Positions 16,762 to 25,812 of a stretch of 64,000 nt of DNA are shown piece by piece. The first letter of the stretch is position 1, and the number at the start of each line of letters is the position of its first letter. The stretch comes from Anaerolineae bacterium. GTDB lineage: Bacteria > Chloroflexota > Anaerolineae > Promineifilales > Promineifilaceae. The position numbers and the translations under genes were made by a program. The notes under the pieces are model-generated. The model made no database searches, had not been told where the DNA came from, and saw only the letters and a program-made list of their open reading frames with translations. Location: NCBI GenBank assembly GCA_023382655.1, contig JAHDWK010000014.1, positions 118,822 to 182,821 on the forward strand, read 5' to 3'.

Positions 16762-19700
16762 TCAAGCGATCATTGGCATTTGTGTCAGTATAAGCTGCTC
16801 AACTACCGCAAACAATTCAACAAACGCTGAGATATTAAAACCATCAAACCCAGCATCTCCATTCAGAACGTGCTGAGCAAAGTCATTTTTTGTCATCGCC
16901 ACGTTCTGTGGATCACGGACGCGGAATACATCGTGGTCAATGATGACGCCGCTACGGCCGTATTTGTTGCGGTCAGTACAGTGTAGGTCTTCGGACACGT
17001 GGAAGCCGGTGCGGTCAACAAACTCGTCACTTAAAAATAGGCGGCGTCCTTGCGAATCTGGTTGTTTGATAGCATCGTCGGTGTAGTAAAGCTCAATGCT
17101 GATCTCTGGCTGAGCCATGCGGTGTGCCGGTATGGGCAAGGCCACGGAATAAACGTTGTTACCCCAATCCTTGTAATCGGATCCAGGTGTAGTTATCTGG
17201 TTCAAGATGCTCCGGTTATCCCGGTCAAAAATGAAGATGTGGGGACGGATCTGTTGCGTTTTGGCGTATTGCTGGCACATGCGCAGCAGCTCAGCGTCAC
17301 CCATCTGGGTATTATCATCATACTCCTGCACTTCCAGTGTCAGTTTGGAGAAGTGACCCTCCGCTTGCATGCGTTCCCAGGCAGCTTTGATGTGCATCCA
17401 GTCTGTTTTGCCTTCGGTGATGACCAGTGGCGTTGGTGGTTGCCAGGCGCCGGACAGCAAATCGCGTTGGGGAGCAAAGCGTTGATATTCACGCAGGGCG
17501 GCTTCTTTCACTTCTGTCGCAACCAGGGGGAAGGTGCTGAGGATGTGGCTGAACTCGTCTTCGGTGAGGCCGTAGACGTGAGCAATGAGGCCATCCAGTT
17601 CAGCGCGGAGTTGGGCGCGCTGGGCGGGATCGGTGACGCCGTTAGCATGGCTACTGAGGCCAACTTCCGCTGCTAAATCGTCAAACTCTGGAGTTGTACA
17701 AATGAGTTTGGTAACACGGGTAACAATGGGTTGAAATGATGGGTTTTCACTTGTTAAACGTGGAACTGCTAACTGGTAAATTAACCCTATAGTTATGTTG
17801 CTATTCATACGTTGCCTAACCTGATAATCGGCGATATATGAATTCAAAAGGGCGGTTAGAAACATTAATTCGCTTTGCGAGTAGGTACCAGGAATTAAAT
17901 AATTAACCGAGTTATCACAAAAGCAACATTTCGGTATGATGGAGCAAATTAATGTTCTTTCATTTACTTGACCTGAAACGCGCCGTTGAATTAACCGGTA
18001 GTTTTCACAAGCAAATCTCCCATCAGTATTGCCCATCTTCCCTTTCAGCCTTCTCTTACCCTCAACTGAATTAATATAGTATTCAGGAGGTGAGAACTGA
18101 TGTGTAAACTGGTGAATCGTACTCCCAGACATTAATGGAAAAGTTTCCTTGGATGGATTAATTTCAAAAAGGGCCTTGGTAGCAGTTTTGTCGAATTCGG
18201 TTGTTAATTGAATGTTCCAAACACCAACAAGACTATCGCCCAGTTGAGGTTGTTCAGTGATTTTATTGGCAATTGAAATATCAGTACTGCTTTGGAATTC
18301 AACCAAAGATAAGTAGTCTGGTGACAAGCGTCTTATCAAGCTGATTGGAATACTTACATGTTCATTTTGATCGAGGAGAAATGACTCTAAGTTCTGTGGT
18401 TTTATAGCTACTCTCGGATTGATACGAAAGGCTGCCCAAAATGAATCTGTTGGCCCCCCTTTTTCAAAGGTCAACAGAACAAATTTCATGGCGTGATGAA
18501 CCCCTTCGAAAATGAATCTCTCATTTGATAGACTGAACAAATTAATTACTTGGTTCATGCTAAATAGCATTTCCCGTATTTGCATCTTGTCTCCGTCAAC
18601 ATACACGCTTGTTGGAACTATGATCCCACAGTAACCACCAGTCTTTAACAAATTAAAACATTGTTCTAAAAAGACTTTATAGAGATTTACTTTCCCAGGG
18701 ACTTTTTTACCATCAACCATTGATGTTTGATTTTCATACTGAGAGGCATTCTTCATGTATGCACTTTGATAGGCAAACCTACTCGAATACTCAAGCCATG
18801 CCTCCCGTATTTCTAAATCCTGCAAAAGCTCGTTTTTTTTCTCAGTGAAATCAAGAATATTCATTTTCTTCTTGTGAATTACGTCGCTATATTCGCTAAA
18901 GAATTCCTTTTCATCTGTTTGAAACACTTCCCACGGTGGATTGGTGATGATAGCGTCAAATCCACCTCGCTCGTTCATCACCGCGTCAAACTCATACCCC
19001 CAATGGAACGGCTGCAACTGGCCAATGTCGGCCAGAGTAAGCGGGCGTTTTTGTGGCTTACCGGGCTTGTTCGCCTCATCGTCCCAGGTTGCCTGTTCAT
19101 ACTTGATGTTCAGCCGGTTAAACTCATCCAACAGCATCCTGTTTAATGTGATCTGGGCTTTCCGCCGGTGATCTTCAATATCTTTCCGCAGCTCTTCCAC
19201 ATCCGCGGTCAGGGTGCTTGCCAGCCGGTAGTTTTTCACCAACCGCTCCTTGGCCTCCACCATCTGCCTGTAGGTAACAACCGGGCCACTGAATAAATCG
19301 GACTGAAAATACCGCTGGTAATCTGCTTCATTCACCCGTAGCAGGCCGATCAGGGAGTTGCCTGGCAGGATGTTAAAGTCAATATTGGGCAGTGGTTCCA
19401 AATCTTCCGGTCGCCGAATGGTCGCCACCAATGCCAAAAAGAGGCGCAGCCGGGCAATCTCCACCGCCTCATCCATAATGTCCACCCCAAACAGATTGTG
19501 GCTGATGATTTTCTTGCGGATGTAGTAATTTTTGTTGGGATGTCCCTGTAGCTCCTGCTGCACATATTGGCGCAGCGCCACATAATCCAGATATTCAGCC
19601 CGTCCCAACACGCTCTGGTAAATACCGGTGAGCGTCTTCAGCGCCGCCACCAGAAACGCCCCTGAGCCACAGGCGGGGTCAAGCAGGCTGAGGTTGGGCA

Positions 19701-20919
19701 AAATATCGCGCAGCAAAATCAGCGCCCGCTGCCCATCCATTTTGCGCAGTAGTTCATGCACATCTTCATATTGCAGCGGCGGCAATACACCCAGATCGTG
19801 TTCATCAATCTCGCGCATCTTTTCCACTACCAGCCGCTCAATCGTCTGCTCACACAAATACTCGGTAATCTCTGGCCGGGTGTAATACGCGCCAAACGCC
19901 TTCTGGTTGATATACTTTTCAAAGATGTAACCCAGCACATCGGGGTTGATTTCCCGGTTGTCTCGGCCAGGGCGGTCATCTAGATGCCAGGTATAACCAT
20001 CTAGCAACGTGAACAACTCCCTGAAAGCCTGGTCAGGAATTTGAATACGTCCCTGATATTTAATTTCAACCGAATGGTGCAAAAAAAGCCCGCCGTTCAA
20101 GTAAGGAATGACACCCAACACCGCGTTGGCCTGGTCAGATCGTCGGCTTTCCGGCAGGGCAAAGCCTTCAAAAAAGAGCGGATGCAAAAAGTCCAGATAG
20201 TAACGGTCTTGCCAATCGCGTACTTGGAGTTTGTCATGCAAGTAACCCGTCGCCCCATTGTCAATGAGCCGCTGCCGCTGCAAGAAGTAGATGAACATGA
20301 GCCGGTTCAGCAGCGCCGAGGTATACCAGCGGCGATCTTTTTCATCGGGGATGCTTGGTTCCAGGTAGGCCATAAAGCGGTCATGCACCTGCTTGAATTC
20401 GCCATAAAACCGTTTGGTAATGCGCTCAATATCCAGCGCACCTTGCACCCGCTGCACCACCCGCGTAATTTCAATGCGGCCTTGTGGGTCCAATTCACTC
20501 ATGGCCACAAACAGGCCACTTATCTTGCCCAGGTGGAAGTCAGGGTCTTGCCAACGGTCATAATAATGGGTGCGCGGGTGGAGCTTGCCACCTTCCCGTT
20601 TGACCCAATACCAGACGCTATGCGTCCGGACTTCATCCACAAAAATAAGCAGATTTTCATGGTAGCTTTGGGAAATTTCGCGGTACACGGCCATGCGCGT
20701 CTGGCTATCTGGAATCTGTCCATCTTCGGCCAGCACCTCAAACACCAACATGCCGGAAAGTTCGGCAATGGGCTGACAGGTGTACGCCATCTCGTTGACT
20801 GTTAGGGTGAGGGGTTGGTGAAAAGGGGCATTGTTCCAACCCAATCCATCCACAAACAAATCGTTGAATTCAAACTGTGGCAACAACTCACGTGAACGAG
20901 CAATATCGAATTGATCCAT
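16762..20919 (-). CDS. Large N6-adenine DNA methyltransferase with C-terminal TOPRIM-like domain
   Basis: The protein has 1385 residues. SAM motif I is LLDPACGSGAF (about 412-422) and the catalytic motif is NPPW (660-663), both of the Eco57I/PglX-like N6-adenine class. Residues about 700-1110 are AT-rich in the DNA and probably form the target-recognition part. From about 1165 a domain with ITEGKTD and, at 1230-1235, FDRDN gives the Glu and DxD pattern of TOPRIM nucleases or topoisomerases. It sits 3 bp after the helicase gene. It probably modifies host DNA in a restriction-type defence; the TOPRIM part could cleave DNA or RNA. No ACGGCCGT octamer occurs in most of the gene, suggesting horizontal origin. 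Confidence 0.85.
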   Translation of the reverse strand: MDQFDIARSRELLPQFEFNDLFVDGLGWNNAPFHQPLTLTVNEMAYTCQPIAELSGMLVFEVLAEDGQIPDSQTRMAVYREISQSYHENLLIFVDEVRTHSVWYWVKREGGKLHPRTHYYDRWQDPDFHLGKISGLFVAMSELDPQGRIEITRVVQRVQGALDIERITKRFYGEFKQVHDRFMAYLEPSIPDEKDRRWYTSALLNRLMFIYFLQRQRLIDNGATGYLHDKLQVRDWQDRYYLDFLHPLFFEGFALPESRRSDQANAVLGVIPYLNGGLFLHHSVEIKYQGRIQIPDQAFRELFTLLDGYTWHLDDRPGRDNREINPDVLGYIFEKYINQKAFGAYYTRPEITEYLCEQTIERLVVEKMREIDEHDLGVLPPLQYEDVHELLRKMDGQRALILLRDILPNLSLLDPACGSGAFLVAALKTLTGIYQSVLGRAEYLDYVALRQYVQQELQGHPNKNYYIRKKIISHNLFGVDIMDEAVEIARLRLFLALVATIRRPEDLEPLPNIDFNILPGNSLIGLLRVNEADYQRYFQSDLFSGPVVTYRQMVEAKERLVKNYRLASTLTADVEELRKDIEDHRRKAQITLNRMLLDEFNRLNIKYEQATWDDEANKPGKPQKRPLTLADIGQLQPFHWGYEFDAVMNERGGFDAIITNPPWEVFQTDEKEFFSEYSDVIHKKKMNILDFTEKKNELLQDLEIREAWLEYSSRFAYQSAYMKNASQYENQTSMVDGKKVPGKVNLYKVFLEQCFNLLKTGGYCGIIVPTSVYVDGDKMQIREMLFSMNQVINLFSLSNERFIFEGVHHAMKFVLLTFEKGGPTDSFWAAFRINPRVAIKPQNLESFLLDQNEHVSIPISLIRRLSPDYLSLVEFQSSTDISIANKITEQPQLGDSLVGVWNIQLTTEFDKTATKALFEINPSKETFPLMSGSTIHQFTHQFSPPEYYINSVEGKRRLKGKMGNTDGRFACENYRLIQRRVSGQVNERTLICSIIPKCCFCDNSVNYLIPGTYSQSELMFLTALLNSYIADYQVRQRMNSNITIGLIYQLAVPRLTSENPSFQPIVTRVTKLICTTPEFDDLAAEVGLSSHANGVTDPAQRAQLRAELDGLIAHVYGLTEDEFSHILSTFPLVATEVKEAALREYQRFAPQRDLLSGAWQPPTPLVITEGKTDWMHIKAAWERMQAEGHFSKLTLEVQEYDDNTQMGDAELLRMCQQYAKTQQIRPHIFIFDRDNRSILNQITTPGSDYKDWGNNVYSVALPIPAHRMAQPEISIELYYTDDAIKQPDSQGRRLFLSDEFVDRTGFHVSEDLHCTDRNKYGRSGVIIDHDVFRVRDPQNVAMTKNDFAQHVLNGDAGFDGFNISAFVELFAVVEQLILTQMPMIA

Positions 20920-20922
20920 AAG

Positions 20923-23900
20923 CTATCCTGTAGAAACAAGACCCAATGAACAAATAATTTCTGGTTCATCGGGCGCTTCATCTTCCTCTTGCACCAGGCA
21001 GAGCCGCCCTTCTTCATACAACGTTACCACCAGGGTGGCCAACACCTCATCGGTAATATTGCTGCGCAACTGCCGGTTGAGGGTGTTCTTGGCTGCCTCT
21101 TGCAAAGGAAAACGGAAAATCTCATCCAATGCCTTGAGCAAGTTTTCGGCTTCATGCGCAAAAAGTGTTTTTTGCAGACGTTCAGCATACGCCTTCAACC
21201 GTTCATAGGTCTTGAAGCGAGCACCGGAGGGGCGGCCTAACTGCCCCCCCACCACCGTGCGTTCGGTCATCACGTGCTGCACCGCCCGCTCCACCAATTC
21301 ATGGTGATTTTCCTGGCGCGGCAACGCTGGCGTCTCCGACGCACAGGCGGCGGCTCTCAGTATGGTGAATTGTGATTCAGTCACACTTTGCCCATCGGGA
21401 CCAATCCAGGCCAGAGCGTTATTGCCTTGCGCCGTGTTCAGGTAGGTCAAAACGCCAGGTGGCCCACCGCTGCCCGGTTCATATTCTTTACTGGCATAGA
21501 CTACCGAGGGCATGCGGGGAATTATGTTGTTCAGGCTGGGGTTAGCATCGGTCGCGTTCTTCCAAATCTGGTAAGCGTAAGAAACCAGGTCAATTTCTGT
21601 TTCCAGGTCAGCTTCATCGTCTAAGACACCCGCTTTTTCGTGGTACAGATCAATTAACGGCTGGTCGTTCTCTTCGTCTTCAAAAAAGGCTTCATCGGTG
21701 CCCACCACTTCCGCATTTTCACGTAGCCGTCGCCGCAACCGCTCGCGCAAAGAGATGATGCGTTCCACCCCATCCGCCGGCCAGAAAGTGTAACAAAGGA
21801 TGTCTGCTGCTTGCTGCCCAATACGGTCCACCCGGCCGGCGCGTTGAATCAAGCGAATGATGGCCCAGGGTAAATCATAGTTGACCACAATGTGGGCATC
21901 TTGCAGATTTTGCCCTTCGCTGAGGACATCAGTGGCCAGCAGCACCCGCAATTCTTCTTCCGAGGAGATGGCATCCCTCTTTCCGTTGCTGCGAGGGCTG
22001 AAGCGCCAGGCCAATGCTGTGGGGTCGGCCGAATTGCCCGTAGCGCCAACCACATCCGTCATGCCCCGTAAGCGCAATTGTTGTTCCAGATAATGCACGG
22101 TATCGGCAAATTGGCTGAAGACCAACACTTTTTCGTCGGGGTGTGTCCGGGTCAGTAACTCTTGTAGGGTGTTCAGCTTAGCATCCTGATTCACTGACCA
22201 ATCGCTAAACTGCTGCAAGATGCCCAACAAAGCCTGGGAATCGGCCAGGAGATGTTGCTGTAACCGCTTGTCAAACAAATCAGCCCGAATCCACTTGAAG
22301 CGATTGTGGTAACGGCCGTTGTAATCTTCATAAATCGCAGCGGCTCGTCCACGAAAGGCAGCTTCGTTCCGTAGCGGAGCCATATCAATGACAACGGTAG
22401 CTGTTTCCAGCACGCCGGTGTCATCATCAAATAGTTCATCCGTAGCGTAATCCGCAGCTTCGGCATCCTCATCTTCAAAACGGGTATCCAACATCTCTGC
22501 CCCCTGCGTCCCGATGGGCAGGTCGAGGCCGTTTGCTAGCGCATGAATGAAAATGAAATTGCGTAAAATGTGCCGCTCTACGGAGAGGAGGAAGGCGTAA
22601 CCACTGCTTTCCAGCCGTTTGAACAGATTGGTGCGGCTGAACCCCATCAGGCGGCGGCCACCCCGTGACAGGTCATCAATGACTTTCTGCTCCCGTGGCG
22701 TGGGTGGGCGGGTTGGCTTTTTCGTCACGTAATTTCCCAGTCCATACCGGGGCAGGTTCAGGGCGTTGATGGTGTCCACCACGCTGGTTGCATACATGCG
22801 GGCATACTGGTCGGTGGGATTTGCTTCATCAACAGGGAAGTTCACCTTTAGCGGCTGGCGCGTGGGGAAATAGGCACGATTTCCATCGGAAAAACGCAGA
22901 TATTTACGGCCGGTCGTGGGGTCATCTTCGGCGTAATTATCGCGGATGAAGCTGCGTGTGCGGCGCACCATGAACAGGCTCATCAGCTCACGCCAATCAT
23001 CGGCATATTCGCTTTTCTCAAACGCTTCCAGGGAGCGCAGAGCCGCCTGGTGGCGGCGCACAAATTCCACTTCACTCATTTCCCGCAGTAACCGCTCCGG
23101 CCGGATGCCTAAATCGGCCGTTTCCGGCACAAACAGCCGCAACTGGCTGGACAGGTCTAAATACGTCTTGTTGTAAGGTGTTGCCGAGAGCAAGATGCAG
23201 CGGCTATCATTTTTCTGGATGTATTCCTGAATAGCTCGATACCGCTTCCCTTCGCGGTTGCGTAGATTATGGCTCTCATCAATCAACACCAACCGGTATC
23301 GCCGTAGGTCGGACAACTCGCGTTGTGCCCTGCTGACGGACATGACTTTGGCGTGCAGACGGTATTCGGCTGCGTACCATTCCCACATCTTCACCAGATT
23401 CTTGGGGCACAAGATGAGGGTGTCCATCAGATAATCTTCTTCAAAGATTTTGGCTACGGCCGTGGCCATGATGGTTTTTCCCAAACCGACGACATCGCCA
23501 ATGAGGACACCACCACGTTGGTTCAGATGCCGGGCTGCAATCTTGACGGCCGCTACCTGGAAGTCGAACAACTTGTCACTGAATTCGCGGGGAATAGTAA
23601 ACTCGCTCAAACCGGCACGGGCTTCACGGGAGAGATGGTAAGCCATTTTCAGGTAGATGTGATAGGGAGATCGGAGTTCTTCACCGGCCCAACTCTCCTC
23701 GATGATTTCTACCAATTCCTGTGATATGTCCACACACCAACGATCATTCCATCGGTCTTCAAACCAGTGCGCCAGCTTGTTGGCGGCATCTTGCTCCACT
23801 ACGTCCAGGTTCAGTTCCCCCTGTCCTGCTAACCCGGAGAAAGTAAGATTGCTGCTGCCGGTATAAGCAATGATAGGCGTCACGCGGTCATTACGGAACA

Positions 23901-24333
23901 GTAAATAGAGCTTGGCATGTAGGCGATGACGCAGAAATAACTTGACACATAACTTCCCTGCCCGAATTTGCTGCGCCAGCCGGCGCAAGCCAGCTTCATC
24001 AGCATTGGTTGGCGCGCCAATAGTAAGTTGATCGCGGAATTCCTGGGCAAGTTCCTGGCGCAAGCGCACGGCCGTTTTGTTGTCCATGCGATCACCATTT
24101 TCTGTGAAGGAGAATGCCGCCCGCAATTCGTCTTGCGGCCGTTGGTGCATCCCCACCAGCAAGCGGCATTGTGCTCCTTCTCCTCCCGTCCACTCCTGAA
24201 CCCTGGCATCAATCTCACGCCAACCACGTAGATTGAAGTAGCCCACACAAAAGTCAGCCCGGTAAGAGATATCCAATGTATCTTTGAGGCTTGGCAGGAG
24301 CTTGTTGTCAATATTGTCGAAAATAGTCGGCAT
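20923..24333 (-). CDS. PLD-like domain fused to SNF2-family helicase
   Basis: The 1136-residue protein starts with a phospholipase-D-type module: HAK at 139-141 and GSSNLTFSG at 159-167 give one HxK...N signature. A SNF2 helicase core follows with Walker A DVVGLGKT (280-287), DESH (352-355), SAT (383-385) and a C-terminal RecA lobe with QRAGRVDRIGQ. PLD-SNF2 proteins in defence loci act as translocase-nucleases next to N6-adenine methylases, as the DrmD-type helicase does in DISARM. The gene lies 3 bp before the methylase and 3 bp after the Mrr-like gene, so translation is tightly linked. Confidence 0.9.
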   Translation of the reverse strand: MPTIFDNIDNKLLPSLKDTLDISYRADFCVGYFNLRGWREIDARVQEWTGGEGAQCRLLVGMHQRPQDELRAAFSFTENGDRMDNKTAVRLRQELAQEFRDQLTIGAPTNADEAGLRRLAQQIRAGKLCVKLFLRHRLHAKLYLLFRNDRVTPIIAYTGSSNLTFSGLAGQGELNLDVVEQDAANKLAHWFEDRWNDRWCVDISQELVEIIEESWAGEELRSPYHIYLKMAYHLSREARAGLSEFTIPREFSDKLFDFQVAAVKIAARHLNQRGGVLIGDVVGLGKTIMATAVAKIFEEDYLMDTLILCPKNLVKMWEWYAAEYRLHAKVMSVSRAQRELSDLRRYRLVLIDESHNLRNREGKRYRAIQEYIQKNDSRCILLSATPYNKTYLDLSSQLRLFVPETADLGIRPERLLREMSEVEFVRRHQAALRSLEAFEKSEYADDWRELMSLFMVRRTRSFIRDNYAEDDPTTGRKYLRFSDGNRAYFPTRQPLKVNFPVDEANPTDQYARMYATSVVDTINALNLPRYGLGNYVTKKPTRPPTPREQKVIDDLSRGGRRLMGFSRTNLFKRLESSGYAFLLSVERHILRNFIFIHALANGLDLPIGTQGAEMLDTRFEDEDAEAADYATDELFDDDTGVLETATVVIDMAPLRNEAAFRGRAAAIYEDYNGRYHNRFKWIRADLFDKRLQQHLLADSQALLGILQQFSDWSVNQDAKLNTLQELLTRTHPDEKVLVFSQFADTVHYLEQQLRLRGMTDVVGATGNSADPTALAWRFSPRSNGKRDAISSEEELRVLLATDVLSEGQNLQDAHIVVNYDLPWAIIRLIQRAGRVDRIGQQAADILCYTFWPADGVERIISLRERLRRRLRENAEVVGTDEAFFEDEENDQPLIDLYHEKAGVLDDEADLETEIDLVSYAYQIWKNATDANPSLNNIIPRMPSVVYASKEYEPGSGGPPGVLTYLNTAQGNNALAWIGPDGQSVTESQFTILRAAACASETPALPRQENHHELVERAVQHVMTERTVVGGQLGRPSGARFKTYERLKAYAERLQKTLFAHEAENLLKALDEIFRFPLQEAAKNTLNRQLRSNITDEVLATLVVTLYEEGRLCLVQEEDEAPDEPEIICSLGLVSTG

Positions 24334-24336
24334 GGT

Positions 24337-25344
24337 TCAATCCTGTTCAACAACCGGTTCTGGCACAAAAATCCTCTTCATCGGCAGTATCCCTTTGTAA
24401 CGCGAATCAAACTCGTCGTAGTGTGCCAGTATCAGGTTGACCAGTTCATCTCCGTCAATCAAACGCAGGTTGGTTTTGCCATCAGCAAAATTCCTGGCAG
24501 GATTGGTGAACCCGCCCAGCGTCACCATGAGGCCATATTCATTTTGCCCCACCTTGCCATACAAGGCGGATACTGTTGGATCACCCACATTGCCATCGCC
24601 ACTCTTGACCTGCACCTTGATGATAGGTGGCTCGAATCCCAACTCATCCCGGTGGGCGATAATGTCTATGCCTCCATCAATACCAGGTGGTGAAACACGT
24701 GTATGGTAGCCCATTCTATTGAGCAGGTGCGCCACAAATTCTGCAAAAGGGTGCCCTTTCAATTCTTTGGAGAGAGATTTGAGGATGAAATCACGAGTGT
24801 TTTGTTCGATGTCTTGAGCAACATGGGCGACTGTTTTATCTTCATCCACAGGTGTAGCAGTCGCCTTACCTTCTAATACAGCCAGGAATTCATCAGCATA
24901 GTTTTTGACCTGAAACAAGCTCATTGCTGAACCGATTTCGTACAGTGCGCCTTGACTAAAGCGGGTACGAGGAAAGGCATTGAGCCAATCGGCCGTGCGT
25001 TGGTGCGGATACCCTTCTGATGCCTTCGGATTGTATTGATACTCACCGGTGACACGGCCAATGTGGATATGCTTATCCAACTTGGAAGGGTAAATGAGAT
25101 AATCTCCAAGTTTCATTTCATGGACAAAGCGGTACAGTTGGCCTGCATTAACCGGGACGGCTCCAGGCTTCATGTCAGGATAAACTTTAGAAACGGCCGT
25201 TTTGAAGCTTTCTCGATTAGGTTTCAACGTTGATAGGTCAGGCATCTCATGCCAGCCGATGGCTACAACTTTCTTCTTAAGGAAGAGATTGTGGGCGTCA
25301 CCGGTCTGACCAGCATGGATGCCCCAAAGAGTTGGTTCACTCAC
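24337..25344 (-). CDS. Mrr-like restriction endonuclease with N-terminal EVE/PUA-like reader domain
   Basis: The start is GTG at 25344. Residues about 1-150 (LWGIHAGQTGDAHNLFLKKK, VVAIGWHEM, GDYLIYPSK) resemble an EVE/PUA-like domain that can read modified bases. Residues about 195-300 form an Mrr-type PD-(D/E)XK nuclease with GIDGGIDIIA (Asp 227) and VQVKSGDG (QVK at 245-247). A type IV or modification-sensing restriction role fits. It is the first gene of the five-gene operon and is preceded at 25-40 bp by the terminator-like leader. Confidence 0.86.
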   Translation of the reverse strand: MSEPTLWGIHAGQTGDAHNLFLKKKVVAIGWHEMPDLSTLKPNRESFKTAVSKVYPDMKPGAVPVNAGQLYRFVHEMKLGDYLIYPSKLDKHIHIGRVTGEYQYNPKASEGYPHQRTADWLNAFPRTRFSQGALYEIGSAMSLFQVKNYADEFLAVLEGKATATPVDEDKTVAHVAQDIEQNTRDFILKSLSKELKGHPFAEFVAHLLNRMGYHTRVSPPGIDGGIDIIAHRDELGFEPPIIKVQVKSGDGNVGDPTVSALYGKVGQNEYGLMVTLGGFTNPARNFADGKTNLRLIDGDELVNLILAHYDEFDSRYKGILPMKRIFVPEPVVEQD

Positions 25345-25370
25345 TTTCCGACAATCCTTTTCCTTGTGGC

Positions 25371-25516
25371 AAAAAAAGAGCCACCCAGGAGTTACAGAGT
25401 GCGAGTCCAGTAACGGCCGATTGGGTGGCTGGCCACAAATGTGGCTGCTAATGAATGCAATTGGATGAAAAAGTGCTGCCCCTGCAACTCGGCCTGTTGG
25501 TCAGGATGGACTCGCA
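25371..25516 (-). promoter_or_regulatory. Structured leader or small RNA ending in a terminator, just before the defence-type operon
   Basis: On the minus strand, in order: segment A (TGCGAGTCCA, 25507-25516), a small GCCAC/GTGGC hairpin (25432-25445), segment C (AGCCACCCA, 25422-25430), segment B (TGGACTCGCA, 25400-25409), segment D (TGGGTGGCT, 25379-25387) and seven U (25371-25377). A pairs perfectly with B over 10 bp. C pairs with D over 9 bp and with the inner GTTAC/GTAAC stem makes an intrinsic terminator. A-B and C-D interleave, so they must be alternatives or a pseudoknot. The Mrr-like gene starts 27 nt later. No known riboswitch class was recognised. Confidence 0.6.
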
Positions 25517-25812
25517 AAGCCAAAAATAGCATAAAACTATTTACTTTACCACCACCAAAAACCGCCGGCCAGATAGGACGGTAGCAAATATGGCAGTTAT
25601 GCCTGGCTTAAGAAGAATGTATCTTTTCTATATCCGCCGGGTATAGTAAGGTACATTGCCTTTTGCCGCCTCTTCTTATATTCATTGGGACGCAGCCCGG
25701 TACCGGTGATGGTGGCTGCCGCCTGCGCCGCCCTGACAGGCAAGTCGTAGCGGGCATTCAAACCCCTGAAATCCTGAAGACCCAGATACCAGATAAAGGA
25801 GAAAGAAAAGAT

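Noticed and set aside
20041..20805. 254-codon plus-strand frame inside the methylase
   Set aside because: The minus-strand methylase is continuous here and the plus product lacks any domain.
14018..25344. Labelling the operon as DISARM
   Set aside because: DrmA- and DrmB-type genes are absent and the PLD and SNF2 parts are fused, so the name would not be supported.
25371..25516. T-box, 6S RNA or tmRNA in the leader
   Set aside because: The conserved T-box sequence and the 6S or tmRNA hallmarks are not present; only the generic leader/terminator call is supported.
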